From assembly GCA_964621615.1 (NCBI GenBank), contig CAZUMW010000001.1:1-64000 (forward strand): a DNA stretch of 64,000 bases, given 5' to 3'. This DNA comes from CAZUMW01 sp964621615. GTDB lineage: Bacteria; Desulfobacterota; WTBG01; CAIYCZ01; CAIRTM01. Position numbers and translations under genes: made by a program. The notes below the pieces were generated by a model. That model was given only the letters and a program-made list of their open reading frames with translations, was not told where the DNA came from and ran no database searches. Of the stretch, positions 1 to 7,807 are shown piece by piece. How positions within the stretch are numbered: the first letter of the stretch is position 1; each line of letters begins with the position of its first letter.

Positions 1-156
1 AAATTGAACATATGACCCTTGTAGGGGGTGTACGGTTTTATACCAACCCTAGCCGGTAAATGGTTGATCATTTTGTCCAGCGTCACGCTTCAAGCTGCGC
101 TGGGACATCGATTTGAGCATTGAACCGCATTTATTTCCATATCGCCTCTGTGGTTT

Positions 157-268
157 GTGATGATCAAAAGATGAAACAGCACTGGATTGCCCGGACGGAG
201 CCGGGCAATGACAGCCTGCTGATGCAGTGTGAAAGAAGAACGTCAAACGTGAACGGAGAAACAAAACC
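157..268 (+). repeat. Diverged third copy of the 245-bp repeat
   Basis: This stretch shares several blocks, in the same order, with the repeats at 711-954 and 1925-2169: a GATGATC block, the CACTGGAT palindrome, a GTGTGAAAG block and ACGTGAACGGAGAA. The sequence between the blocks differs, so this is an older or partial copy. Confidence 0.55.
182..212. repeat. Palindromic repeat, copy 1
   Basis: A 30-nt palindrome of the form CTGGATnnCCCGGnnnnnCCGGGnnATGAC, here with a GCCCGG/CCGGGC stem. Further copies lie at 835-864, 2049-2078 and 5520-5549. The stem bases co-vary between copies (TTGC/GCAA, TGGC/GCCA, TACC/GGTA), as expected for a REP-like extragenic palindrome. Confidence 0.6.
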
Positions 269-363
269 AGGGCAACCGGTAGCCCCCATTAGTCATCACC
301 CGGTTTATCCGGGTGATGCAGAACATAACGTGATAAAATTAAAACCGGGAAGTATAAATTGTA

Positions 364-651
364 CTAAAAGAATTTTAGCGGCACTACTTTGGCCATGGAT
401 CGATAGTCGGTATCATTATGCAAAAGCAGAAGGCCGTGTTCGATTGCAATTTGAGCAATCAGACAATCTATGGTGCTTCGGATCTTGATTCCCTTTTTGC
501 GGCAGGTATAATATATTTTTGCTGCTGCAACATAAGAGTCAACAGGGCTTTGGGGATGGTACATCCGCTGCGAGGTCAGGTAGCTTTTCAAAAGGGTAAA
601 TTCCTTTTCGGATTTTGATCCCTGCAGAATTTCCTGACAGGTTATGGACAT
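364..651 (-). pseudogene. VapC-type PIN toxin, N-terminus missing
   Basis: A 95-residue frame matches the C-terminal two thirds of a VapC PIN-domain ribonuclease. It has an LQEILQG segment, then RSTIDCLIAQIAIEH and the closing HNDTDY, which carry conserved PIN acidic residues. The N-terminal strand with the first catalytic Asp (roughly 45 residues in the family) is absent. A stop codon lies just upstream of the first ATG in frame, so the protein cannot be complete. No VapB-type antitoxin is visible next to it. It is best read as a decayed toxin gene in a toxin-antitoxin-rich patch. Confidence 0.75.
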
Positions 652-765
652 AATTTATAAAAAACCAAAACAGGAATTTATTGATGGTAAGCTTTGCTTG
701 AACGGTAAGGAATACTGACGGTAGAAGAGCAGAGCCATTCATTCCATTTGAAATGTAAAACCAGG

Positions 766-804
766 GGCGGTATGAATACCATGACGATACCGCCTTTTGT
801 TTTT
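766..804 (+). terminator. Terminator-like hairpin in repeat A
   Basis: The stem GGCGGTAT (766-773) pairs with ATACCGCC (787-794) and is followed by TTTTGTTTTT. The same hairpin recurs in repeat B at 1980-2018. Confidence 0.55.
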
Positions 805-834
805 GGGATGATCCAGAAAGAAACGCCAAAAGCA

Positions 835-864
835 CTGGATGGCCCGGATAAACCGGGCCATGAC
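835..864. repeat. Palindromic repeat, copy 2
   Basis: CTGGATGGCCCGG...CCGGGCCATGAC, lying inside repeat A. It belongs to the same palindrome family as 182-212, 2049-2078 and 5520-5549. Confidence 0.6.
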
Positions 865-1164
865 CCGCCTTCGCTTGTAGCTACGGCAGGGCAGGCTCAA
901 GACACAGCCCGACTTCGCCGGTGTGAAAGTCGAACGTGAACGGAGAAGCAAAATAACGGATCAATCGGTACAACCCCCAACCGTCATCACCCGCCTTGTC
1001 CGGGTGAACCAGAAAGCTGTTGAATAAACGAAAAGGGTAATATAAACTTTATAAATATTGCTCATTTATAATATAAGCTTTTTTTAACTATTGACGACGT
1101 CACAATTTTAATTGAAACGGTTCCGATAACATTTTCAATACTATGTTTATTGGAGATTTAAAAC

Positions 1165-1419
1165 ATGGGAAATAAGCAGATAGTCGTGGATGTTCCCGAA
1201 AAAGTGCTTTTAGCCGAAAAAACGGATGAAACCGCATTTGGCCGTGAACTACGCATGCTGGCGGCGGTAAAGCTGTATGAATTGGGGCGCTTATCATCGG
1301 GAGAGGCGTCAGAGCTTGCCGGCATGAGCCGGGTAGAGTTCCTGTTGGCTTTGGGGCGTTACAAAGTATGTCCATTTGAATCTGAACTGTCTGATCTGGA
1401 GCATGAATATGCCTCCTGA
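1165..1419 (+). CDS. UPF0175 family antitoxin
   Basis: An 84-residue protein with the features of the UPF0175 family: an N-terminal beta segment, FGRELRMLAAVKLYELGRL, then an HTH-like stretch (SSGEASELAGMSRVEFLLAL) and an acidic DLEHEY end. Members usually precede a DUF3368 PIN-domain gene and are taken to be its DNA-binding antitoxin; that arrangement is present here, with the toxin start inside the last codons of this gene. A GGAG at 1152-1155 is nine bases before the ATG. The pair lies between two direct repeats, so it may be mobile or recently acquired. No partner other than the downstream gene is visible. Confidence 0.85.
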   Translation: MGNKQIVVDVPEKVLLAEKTDETAFGRELRMLAAVKLYELGRLSSGEASELAGMSRVEFLLALGRYKVCPFESELSDLEHEYAS

Positions 1420-1903
1420 TGTGATCTGCAACACATCCCCGCTTTTATATCTGTATCGCACAGAAGTTCTGGATTGGCTGCCGCAGCTTTTTGGCGAAAT
1501 ATGGATCACACGCGGTGTTAAACAGGAACTGGAGACAGGGCGAATAAAAGGTTTCAACGTACCGCATATTGATGCATATGAATGGATAAAAGTTATTGAT
1601 CCAAACGTTATGCCCCCTGAATGGCTTTCAATTGATCTCGGGATTGGTGAATTGTCCACAATGGCCCTGGCATTAGAGAACCCAGGAAAAATTGTTGTGC
1701 TAGATGATGCGCTTGCTCGGAGGCACGCAACGGCATCAGGACTTATTGTCTGGGGAACATTGAAAGTTTTACTGGAGGCAAAAGCAAAGGGGCTTACCGA
1801 AAATGTTGGACCGCTGCTGATTCGATTGGAAGAGCAGGGCATGTGGTTTTCAGAAGAAATCAAATTTCGGATATTATCTCTTGCGGGGGAAAAGGACAGG
1901 TAG
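1409..1903 (+). CDS. DUF3368 PIN-domain toxin
   Basis: This gene encodes a DUF3368 protein, a PIN-like nuclease family thought to cleave RNA as the toxic half of a type II toxin-antitoxin pair. The N-terminal CNTSPLLYL is the family form of the PIN strand (NTSP in place of the usual DTSP). GIGELSTMALAL and VVLDDALARRHA carry the other acidic positions. The frame is open from 1376, but the ATG at 1409 is preferred because GGAG at 1398-1401 is seven bases ahead of it; this gives 164 residues. It overlaps the antitoxin by 11 bases, which points to translational coupling. A hairpin terminator follows at 1980-2018. Toxicity is inferred from the family. Confidence 0.85.
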   Translation: MPPDVICNTSPLLYLYRTEVLDWLPQLFGEIWITRGVKQELETGRIKGFNVPHIDAYEWIKVIDPNVMPPEWLSIDLGIGELSTMALALENPGKIVVLDDALARRHATASGLIVWGTLKVLLEAKAKGLTENVGPLLIRLEEQGMWFSEEIKFRILSLAGEKDR

Positions 1904-1979
1904 CGGACTGCTTGAGCAGTACGGGATACTGACGGTAGAAGAGTAGAGCCATTCATTCTATTTGGAATGTAAAACCAGG

Positions 1980-2018
1980 GGCGGTATGAATACCATGACG
2001 ATACCGCCTTTTGTTTTT
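1980..2018 (+). terminator. Terminator after the toxin gene
   Basis: GGCGGTAT (1980-1987) pairs with ATACCGCC (2001-2008), followed by a T-rich run. It lies downstream of the DUF3368 gene in the right orientation to end the toxin-antitoxin transcript. Confidence 0.6.
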
Positions 2019-2048
2019 GGGATGATCCAGAAAGAAACGCCAAAAGCA

Positions 2049-2078
2049 CTGGATGGCCCGGATAAACCGGGCCATGAC
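2049..2078. repeat. Palindromic repeat, copy 3
   Basis: Identical to the copy at 835-864 because it is part of the duplicated 245-bp repeat. Confidence 0.6.
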
Positions 2079-2271
2079 CCGCCTTCGCTTGTAGCTACGG
2101 CAGGGCAGGCTCAAGACACAGCCCGACTTCGCCGGTGTGAAAGTCGAACGTGAACGTGAAAAGCAAAACAACCTGATAAATCGGAAGTTACCGCACGTCT
2201 TGTCCGGTTGAGCACCTTTGGTTCCATCAAAAAAGGATTACAGAAAGGGGTGTTGCCGGACTGCGGTTTTG

Positions 2272-3432
2272 TTACCGGGAAAAGCGCTCAATGACCCTGG
2301 TGACCGCTTCGATCACATCCTGGACGTCTTCATCGGTAAGCTTTGCCGACAGGGGCAGTGAAATGGTGCGGCGGGATACATCGAGCGCGTTGGGGAAGGC
2401 ATCCGGAGCATATCCGTATGTGTTGCGGTAATAAGGGTGCAGGTGCAGAGAAATAAAGTGGATGCCGGTGCCGATATTTTCCTCCTGAAGGGCCTGCTGT
2501 ATGTGGTCCCGGTCGGCGCTCAGGCGGTCAAGATCAAGAAGAATCGTGTACAGGTGCCTGCCGTGCACCGTGTCCGGATCGGGCGGGGCAGGCCGGGTGA
2601 GCGGCAGGTCTTTAAAGGCCTCATCATATCGCTCCCATATTTCCTCGCGGCGGCGCAGATACGCTGATATCCGCTCGAGCTGGTGTATGCCGAGCGCTGC
2701 CTGCATGTCCATCATATTGTATTTGAAGCCGGGAAATACAACCTGATAGTGTTTGAACCCCTCATCAGAGTAGCGCTTCCAGGCCCCTCTGCTCATTCCA
2801 TGGAGCCCGTAGGTTTCAATTTTTTCCACATAGGCATCATTGTTGGTGGTAATCATGCCGCCTTCGCCGGTGACAAGATTTTTGGTGACATAGAAGCTGA
2901 ATACGGTCATGTCGCTCAGGGTGCCGATTTTTTTCCCCTTGTAGAATGCTTCAGTTGCATGGGCTGCGTCCTCGATCACGATCAGGTTATGCCTTCGGGC
3001 TATCTCGAGAATACGGTCCATGCTGCAGGGCCGGCCGCAGAAATGAACGGGGATCAGCGCTTTGGTTTTTTCGGTAATAGCGTCTTCAATGCGGTCAGGA
3101 TCGATGTTCATGGAGGGAAGCTCTATATCGGCAAACACCGGACGGGCATCAGCATGAATAATTGCGTTTGCGGTGGCGGCAAACGTCATGGGAGTGGTGA
3201 TGACCTCATCGCCGGGCTTCAGGCCGGCAGCCAGCATGGAAAGATGCAGCCCGGCAGTGCAGGAGTTGAGCGCCAGCGCATGTCTGACACCGATATATTC
3301 TTTGAATTTTTCCTGAAAGGTGCCTACGCGCGGCCCGGTTGAGATCCAGCCTGAGCGCAGGCAATCAACCACTTCCCGAATATCGTCTTCTTCGATCCTG
3401 GGGCTTCCGAATACTAAAAAAGAATCACGCAT
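2272..3432 (-). CDS. DegT/DnrJ/EryC1/StrS aminotransferase
   Basis: A 386-residue PLP-dependent sugar aminotransferase of the DegT family, which forms amino sugars on nucleotide-sugar precursors for surface polysaccharide. Seen directly: GDEVITTPMTFAATANA, the cofactor-binding IEDAAHA (Asp155) and the Schiff-base lysine in VTKNLVTGEGG (Lys184), all in family order and at family length. It is the last gene of the minus-strand envelope block, after the WaaP-like kinase with a 40-base gap. The exact sugar cannot be told; ArnB/PseC-like enzymes are the nearest relatives by motif. The start is the first ATG of the family-length frame, with a purine-rich GGAAAGG upstream. Confidence 0.9.
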   Translation of the reverse strand: MRDSFLVFGSPRIEEDDIREVVDCLRSGWISTGPRVGTFQEKFKEYIGVRHALALNSCTAGLHLSMLAAGLKPGDEVITTPMTFAATANAIIHADARPVFADIELPSMNIDPDRIEDAITEKTKALIPVHFCGRPCSMDRILEIARRHNLIVIEDAAHATEAFYKGKKIGTLSDMTVFSFYVTKNLVTGEGGMITTNNDAYVEKIETYGLHGMSRGAWKRYSDEGFKHYQVVFPGFKYNMMDMQAALGIHQLERISAYLRRREEIWERYDEAFKDLPLTRPAPPDPDTVHGRHLYTILLDLDRLSADRDHIQQALQEENIGTGIHFISLHLHPYYRNTYGYAPDAFPNALDVSRRTISLPLSAKLTDEDVQDVIEAVTRVIERFSR

Positions 3433-3472
3433 ATAATTACAGCCTTTCCCGGGAAAATGTGCGGTGCCGGAG

Positions 3473-4291
3473 TCAGCAGGGATGTTTTTCGTTATGTTTT
3501 ACCATTTTTTCTGTTTTTTTCAAAACGCTAAATATAAAGCGTTTCTCTGAGCTGCGAAGCTTTGATGTCTCTGCATACGCATAAAAAAAACGGAGCCGGT
3601 CCGCGCGTGAAATGCCGCATTCCAGGGCTGCATAATTAAGGGCGGCAATATCCTTGACAAGCAGCCTGCGGGGAATCCGGAGCCGATGCTCCATCCGGTG
3701 GAGGTCGACGATAAAAAGCTCTTCAGCGTTTCTGCATAAAATGTGGCACAGGTACAGGTCCCGGTGGTTGAATCCCCGGCTGTGCATATTTTTTACCAGA
3801 CGTGCGGTTTTGCAAATGAGCAGGCGCTTTTGATTGTCTGGCAAATCTTGTTTTAGCAGGCTGTCAAGACGAACACAGCCCTCCAGGGTGCGGGTGAGCA
3901 GAAACGATTCATACTGAAAAAAGCCCCGGCGGCGCCGGCCGGCGACAAGCGGGAGCATGGTGGGTATGCCGCTGCGATGCAGGGCAATAATGTTGTTCCA
4001 CTCAGTAAATGAGGTATGGCGGGGAATACCGGAAATCAGCCGCCTGATAAACGTTGCTGCCGGCACCGGATATGAGCGCTTTAGAAATGCTGAAACCGGT
4101 GTGCCGTCACCTGTGAGTTCAACCTGTGCGGTTATTCGCTCGGAAACCGTATGTTTAACAACACGGGTATGCGGCAGGCTCATGGCGATATCAAAGTCGG
4201 TCAGCCTGTTGCGGGCAATGAGCTTTTCTGCATCCTCCACAAATGTGATTTCACAGCCGCTCCGGCGTATGCGCTTCAAGGAAATGTTCAC
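3473..4291 (-). CDS. LPS core kinase, WaaP/RfaP-like
   Basis: A 272-residue protein of the Kdo/WaaP lipopolysaccharide kinase family, which phosphorylates inner-core sugars on the cytoplasmic side. The protein-kinase-like signature is clear: Lys71 in FLKRSYP as the likely ATP-binding lysine, the catalytic loop FNHRDLYLCHIL (HRD at 176-178) and the metal-binding Asp in IVDLHRM (196). Its ATG overlaps the stop of the upstream glycosyltransferase by four bases, so the two are translationally coupled. The presence of heptosyltransferase genes nearby supports a heptose kinase role, but the acceptor is inferred. Confidence 0.85.
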   Translation of the reverse strand: MNISLKRIRRSGCEITFVEDAEKLIARNRLTDFDIAMSLPHTRVVKHTVSERITAQVELTGDGTPVSAFLKRSYPVPAATFIRRLISGIPRHTSFTEWNNIIALHRSGIPTMLPLVAGRRRRGFFQYESFLLTRTLEGCVRLDSLLKQDLPDNQKRLLICKTARLVKNMHSRGFNHRDLYLCHILCRNAEELFIVDLHRMEHRLRIPRRLLVKDIAALNYAALECGISRADRLRFFYAYAETSKLRSSEKRFIFSVLKKTEKMVKHNEKHPC

Positions 4292-5442
4292 GTAATTCCC
4301 TTTTCACTGCACACTTCACGGTAGACAGCAAGCGTGCGGTCGATGTTGTGCTGTATCGAATGGCGATGCATAGCTTCTGCAGCCGCTTCCCCCATCAGTT
4401 TAAGCGAATGTGCGGAGGATTCAATGTGCCGGGCCGCTGATTCAGCCATAGCGGTGCTGTCTCCTGCACGGTCGACCAGAATTCCGGTTTTGTCGGGCTC
4501 TATCAGCTCGGAAGCGCCGTTTGACCTTGTTGTAAGAACCGGCAGAGCGCAGGCCATGGCCTCAAGGCAGACATTTGAACAGGGGTCATAGAGAGCAGGA
4601 TGAATGAGCAGGTCGGCTGCATGGTACAGGGGGAGCATATTCTCAACAGGGCCAAGGAGTTTTACGTGTTTCCGGATGCCCCATCGGTGGGCGTGCCGGA
4701 GGACGGGCTCTGTTCTGCCTCGTCCGGCTGCAATCAATTGTGCCGGAATGCCGCGCTCCCTTAACGCAGCACAGCAGGAAACAGCGTGGGAAAGGCCCTT
4801 GCGGGTAAAGTTGTGGCCGGCAAAAAGAAGCATCGTGTCTGCTTCAGAAACCCCGAGCCTGCTGCGTATCATATGTCTGTTTTTAGCACGGCTGCCTGTA
4901 TTGAAGCGAGAAAGATCGACACCATTGTATATAAGACTTGTTTTGTCGGCGCTGAATCCGTAATAGAGCTGGAGCTGATCAGCACACATATGCGAGTTGA
5001 CAACAATCCGGCGAAGACCGGCGTCGCTTATGATTTTCTTTTCAATTTCAAGAATAACACGATGGCGGGGCAAATTTTCCTTGAGAAGCCTTAAAAAAAA
5101 ATGCGGTGTCTGCACCCGAAGCCAGTGGCGGTGCAGCCCGTCGCCGAGCCGGTAAACATCCTGCGGATACACCTGGGACAGGCCGTTTATAATATCGAAC
5201 CGGTATTGCCGGACTTTTTTTTTCGCGCTGTATTGAAAGGAAACATTTTTGAGCGACGAAGGTGCGGTGATGTAGGGAACGGCGTGCAGGGTGATGTGCG
5301 GGTGGCTCTCGATCTGGTGACGGCCGGCAAACAGGTGGACGCTGTGACCGCGGTCTGCAAGCCCCCGTGCCAGCGCAGTGCAGTAGCGCTCGGCGCCGCC
5401 GTGTCTGTCATCGTAATCTTTTCGAATAAGAGCTATGTGCAT
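4288..5442 (-). CDS. Glycosyltransferase family 4, WaaG-like
   Basis: A 384-residue GT-B glycosyltransferase. The N-terminus has the acceptor-side GGAERYCTALARGLADRGH motif. The C-terminal donor domain has LLFAGHNFTRKGL, then HPALYDPCSNVCLEAMACALPVL, which contains the GT4 Glu pair. This pattern matches WaaG/RfaG, the glucosyltransferase that extends the LPS inner core from heptose II, and the following WaaP-like kinase is the usual partner. Donor and acceptor are inferred from family and context. It has no membrane segment, consistent with a peripheral cytoplasmic enzyme. Confidence 0.85.
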   Translation of the reverse strand: MHIALIRKDYDDRHGGAERYCTALARGLADRGHSVHLFAGRHQIESHPHITLHAVPYITAPSSLKNVSFQYSAKKKVRQYRFDIINGLSQVYPQDVYRLGDGLHRHWLRVQTPHFFLRLLKENLPRHRVILEIEKKIISDAGLRRIVVNSHMCADQLQLYYGFSADKTSLIYNGVDLSRFNTGSRAKNRHMIRSRLGVSEADTMLLFAGHNFTRKGLSHAVSCCAALRERGIPAQLIAAGRGRTEPVLRHAHRWGIRKHVKLLGPVENMLPLYHAADLLIHPALYDPCSNVCLEAMACALPVLTTRSNGASELIEPDKTGILVDRAGDSTAMAESAARHIESSAHSLKLMGEAAAEAMHRHSIQHNIDRTLAVYREVCSEKGIT

Positions 5443-5519
5443 GATCGTGTGATACGTATGCCGGACACGCTGCGCTTTGTCCTGAATACAGCTGCAAACA
5501 ATTAAATGCTTGAAATATT

Positions 5520-5549
5520 CTGGATACCCCGGACAAGCCGGGGTATGAC
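5520..5549. repeat. Palindromic repeat, copy 4
   Basis: CTGGATACCCCGG...CCGGGGTATGAC. It is the only family copy in this window outside the first 2.1 kb and sits in the 220-base gap between two minus-strand glycosyltransferase genes. No T run follows on either strand, so it is not a standard terminator. Confidence 0.6.
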
Positions 5550-5666
5550 TAAAAAAAGTATATTGATAGATTTTTGAATATCACGTTAGACAAGGCCACA
5601 GCATGACAGCCTATGGGTCAAAGTCAATACAGCCGCGGCATAACAGAAACGTTATAACGCCGGGCG

Positions 5667-6635
5667 TTATGATGTGTCTTTTTTTGTATTGCGCAGCCCT
5701 GATTTTTCGGGGCACAGCCTGATATGCCACCACACCAGGCCTGCGTACACAATTGTTTTGTCCCGCAGCCGTCGCTTCAGCCCGGCGGTGAGTACAAGCC
5801 CGCACAGCGTCAGCAAAAGATTGAGCAGCAGCTTAAGCGTCCGGCACACCCGAAGCGTAATGTAGGAAATGCGCTGCCGGTTTTTTTTAAAAAAAAGGTA
5901 CAGTGAGCGGTAGTACTCGATCCAGGCATGGGTGGGCCGCCTCTTTTTGCTTTGTCCCTGCAGGTGGACAATGCTGACACCGGGGCAGTGATAGATCCGC
6001 CAGCCGGCCCGCCGCATTCTGAGGCACAGATCGGTCTCCTCAAGAAAGAAAAAATAATCCTCATCAAAAAAACCCACCTGCTTGAGTGCGGATGCGCGCA
6101 CAGCAATGCATGCCCCGATGAGCGAGTCTACTTCAAACGGCTGCGTGCCGGGTTCCGCCTTTCCTGAAAAGCGTCCGGGAAACAGCTTTCGCAGAAGGCT
6201 TTTGTTCAGCAGCTCCGTTACGAGGCACGGAAAGTTATCGAAGCTGTTTTGAATGCGCCCGTCATGGTCCTCCATTCGTGGACCTGCCATAGCGGCGTCG
6301 GGTGTCTTATTGAGAAATGATACAAGCCCGGATACGGTTTCCCGGCTGAGCACCGTGTCGCTGTTGAGCAGAAAGACCCATGTGCCGCGCACGAGCTTGA
6401 GCGCCTGGTTGTTTGCCGCGGCAAACCCGCGGTTTGTTTCGTTTCGAATAAGATGCACCCGATCGCCGAATTGATCTGCAACCGCATCCGGGCTGCCGTC
6501 TGTTGAGCCGTTATCAACCACAAAAATTTCATACCGGTATGTTCCGGACGCACCGACAGTGTCAAATATGGAATTGATGCAGTTAAGCAGCAGGGCGCGG
6601 GTGTTCCAGTTTATAATGACAAATGAAATGTCCAC
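5667..6635 (-). CDS. Glycosyltransferase family 2, rhamnosyltransferase-like
   Basis: A 322-residue GT-A glycosyltransferase. The start MDISFVIINWNTRALLLNCINSI-type fold, VVDNGSTDGSPDA and the metal-binding LLNSDTVLSR are typical of GT2 enzymes of the WbbL/rhamnosyltransferase group. EETDLCLRMRRAGW is the acceptor-side signature of the same group. The C-terminal 70 residues contain a hydrophobic segment (LLLNLLLTLCGLVLTAG) that probably anchors the enzyme to the inner membrane. It belongs to the minus-strand envelope block, between the lipid kinase and the WaaG-like gene. Donor sugar unknown. Confidence 0.85.
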   Translation of the reverse strand: MDISFVIINWNTRALLLNCINSIFDTVGASGTYRYEIFVVDNGSTDGSPDAVADQFGDRVHLIRNETNRGFAAANNQALKLVRGTWVFLLNSDTVLSRETVSGLVSFLNKTPDAAMAGPRMEDHDGRIQNSFDNFPCLVTELLNKSLLRKLFPGRFSGKAEPGTQPFEVDSLIGACIAVRASALKQVGFFDEDYFFFLEETDLCLRMRRAGWRIYHCPGVSIVHLQGQSKKRRPTHAWIEYYRSLYLFFKKNRQRISYITLRVCRTLKLLLNLLLTLCGLVLTAGLKRRLRDKTIVYAGLVWWHIRLCPEKSGLRNTKKDTS

Positions 6636-6738
6636 GGCTGTTCCGAATTAGCTAATAATCGTTGTGACACGTGCGAAAATAGCTGTTTCGCAGGACGACT
6701 TAAAAAAGTGAGATACTCTTAACAACCCGTCTGCGGCA

Positions 6739-7710
6739 TCAGCAGCCCTCAGCCGCAGGTGCAATAATATCAAGGCCTCCGGATACAGTAATGCATATAG
6801 GAGTTTCATTCCGGTAGAGGTGCTCGCCGGTTTCACCGTCCGTATGGTAGTAGGAATGTCCGGCAAGGTGCATTTCAATCCGGTCTGTCTGGAACTGAAG
6901 CGCGCCGGGGCATGAGACATCAAACGGTGTGCCGGTAAAGCGGCTGCTGATGAGGCTGATCCACTCGCGCGGAGACCGTATCACCGAGACTTCGAATTTC
7001 CCGTCGCTCATGTGTGTTTTAGAGCACGGCCTGGCACCGCCTGCGTATGTGTGTGCATTGGTGACGATAATTTCACACATGTTCCCGGCGACAGTAAGCA
7101 CGGCACGTTCCCCGGAAGCATCATTATAGCGCAGCCGTATATCGTATGGAATGCGGTACATGAGGTTTTTCAGCCCGAGAGCGCCGTACACCAGCTCGTT
7201 CAGCGATCGGGAAAACAGAAGCTGAACATCTTTCCGCCCTCTGAAAAAATTAAAATCATGTGCTATTTTAGCATCGATTCCTATGCCGAAGTAGCACTGA
7301 AAAAAGGTTTTTTCGTTAAGCAAAAGCGTGTCCGCACGAACGGTTTGTGCCGACAGGATGACGTCCATAAGAGCAGAAAGACCATGGTTTTTGTAGGTGT
7401 TAAAAATTCCCAGCGACCGTGCAAGATCGTTTCCGGTGCCGATGGGGATAATGCCCAGCTTCGGGGGCTGCTCCATGCCGGCAAGTGCCTGCACCGTTTG
7501 GGAAACCGTTCCGTCCCCGCCGGCAACAACAACTGCTTTATAGTCCGTTGCTTTGTCGGCGAGCTTTGCGGCAAAATCCGGGCTGGTCAGCTCGATATCA
7601 AACGCAGAAGCATCAAGCTGTTTTTTCGCAAGAGAATCGATATGCTTTTTCAGCCTCCGGCCGCGAAAGGCCCCCGATACCGGGTTTATCAAAAAGAGGA
7701 ATAGTTTCAT
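6739..7710 (-). CDS. Diacylglycerol/lipid kinase family protein
   Basis: A 323-residue member of the DAGK catalytic-domain (YegS/BmrU) family, which phosphorylates lipid substrates with ATP. The N-terminal NPVSGAFRGRR, the nucleotide-binding GGDGTVSQTVQAL and IPIGTGNDLARSLG motifs are intact and in the usual order. The C-terminal half has the usual beta-rich extension ending near residue 315. It is the first gene of the minus-strand block and diverges from the heptosyltransferase gene at 7808 with a 97-base shared upstream region. The lipid substrate cannot be told from sequence; diacylglycerol or another lipid are possible. Confidence 0.88.
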   Translation of the reverse strand: MKLFLFLINPVSGAFRGRRLKKHIDSLAKKQLDASAFDIELTSPDFAAKLADKATDYKAVVVAGGDGTVSQTVQALAGMEQPPKLGIIPIGTGNDLARSLGIFNTYKNHGLSALMDVILSAQTVRADTLLLNEKTFFQCYFGIGIDAKIAHDFNFFRGRKDVQLLFSRSLNELVYGALGLKNLMYRIPYDIRLRYNDASGERAVLTVAGNMCEIIVTNAHTYAGGARPCSKTHMSDGKFEVSVIRSPREWISLISSRFTGTPFDVSCPGALQFQTDRIEMHLAGHSYYHTDGETGEHLYRNETPICITVSGGLDIIAPAAEGC

Positions 7711-7807
7711 GGCCCCGTTAGACAGTTAATCATATTGATATTTAACGGTAATCCTGTTAAAAGGTTATAGAAGCTTTTAACAATAAAACAATTCCGGGAC
7801 AATGTAA

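Larger units (their letters stand above)
1..363. other. Intergenic left edge with repeat debris
   Basis: No supportable gene is seen here. Near base 10 there is a stretch (AACATATGACCCTTG) that resembles the right end of the transposon unit at 38.1 kb (AAGATGTGACCCTTG, 13 of 15 identical). This may mean that another such element ends at the window edge. The rest holds a diverged copy of the repeat seen at 711-954 and a short GC-rich palindrome. Open frames here are short and show no recognisable protein. Confidence 0.5.
711..954 (+). repeat. Direct repeat A (~245 bp)
   Basis: Almost identical to 1925-2169, with only a handful of differences over about 240 bases. The two copies bracket the toxin-antitoxin pair at 1165-1903. 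Each contains a terminator-like hairpin (766-804 here), a GC palindrome (835-864) and a GTGTGAAAGTCGAACGTGAA block. It has no convincing coding content; the short frames inside it are conserved only because the DNA is. Confidence 0.85.
1925..2169 (+). repeat. Direct repeat B (~245 bp)
   Basis: The second copy of the repeat at 711-954, in the same orientation and placed 22 bases after the stop of the PIN toxin. Similarity is close to complete from the TACTGACGGTAGAAGAG block to the GTGAAAGTCGAACGTGAACG block. The remaining bases up to the degT stop at 2272 show no gene. Confidence 0.85.
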
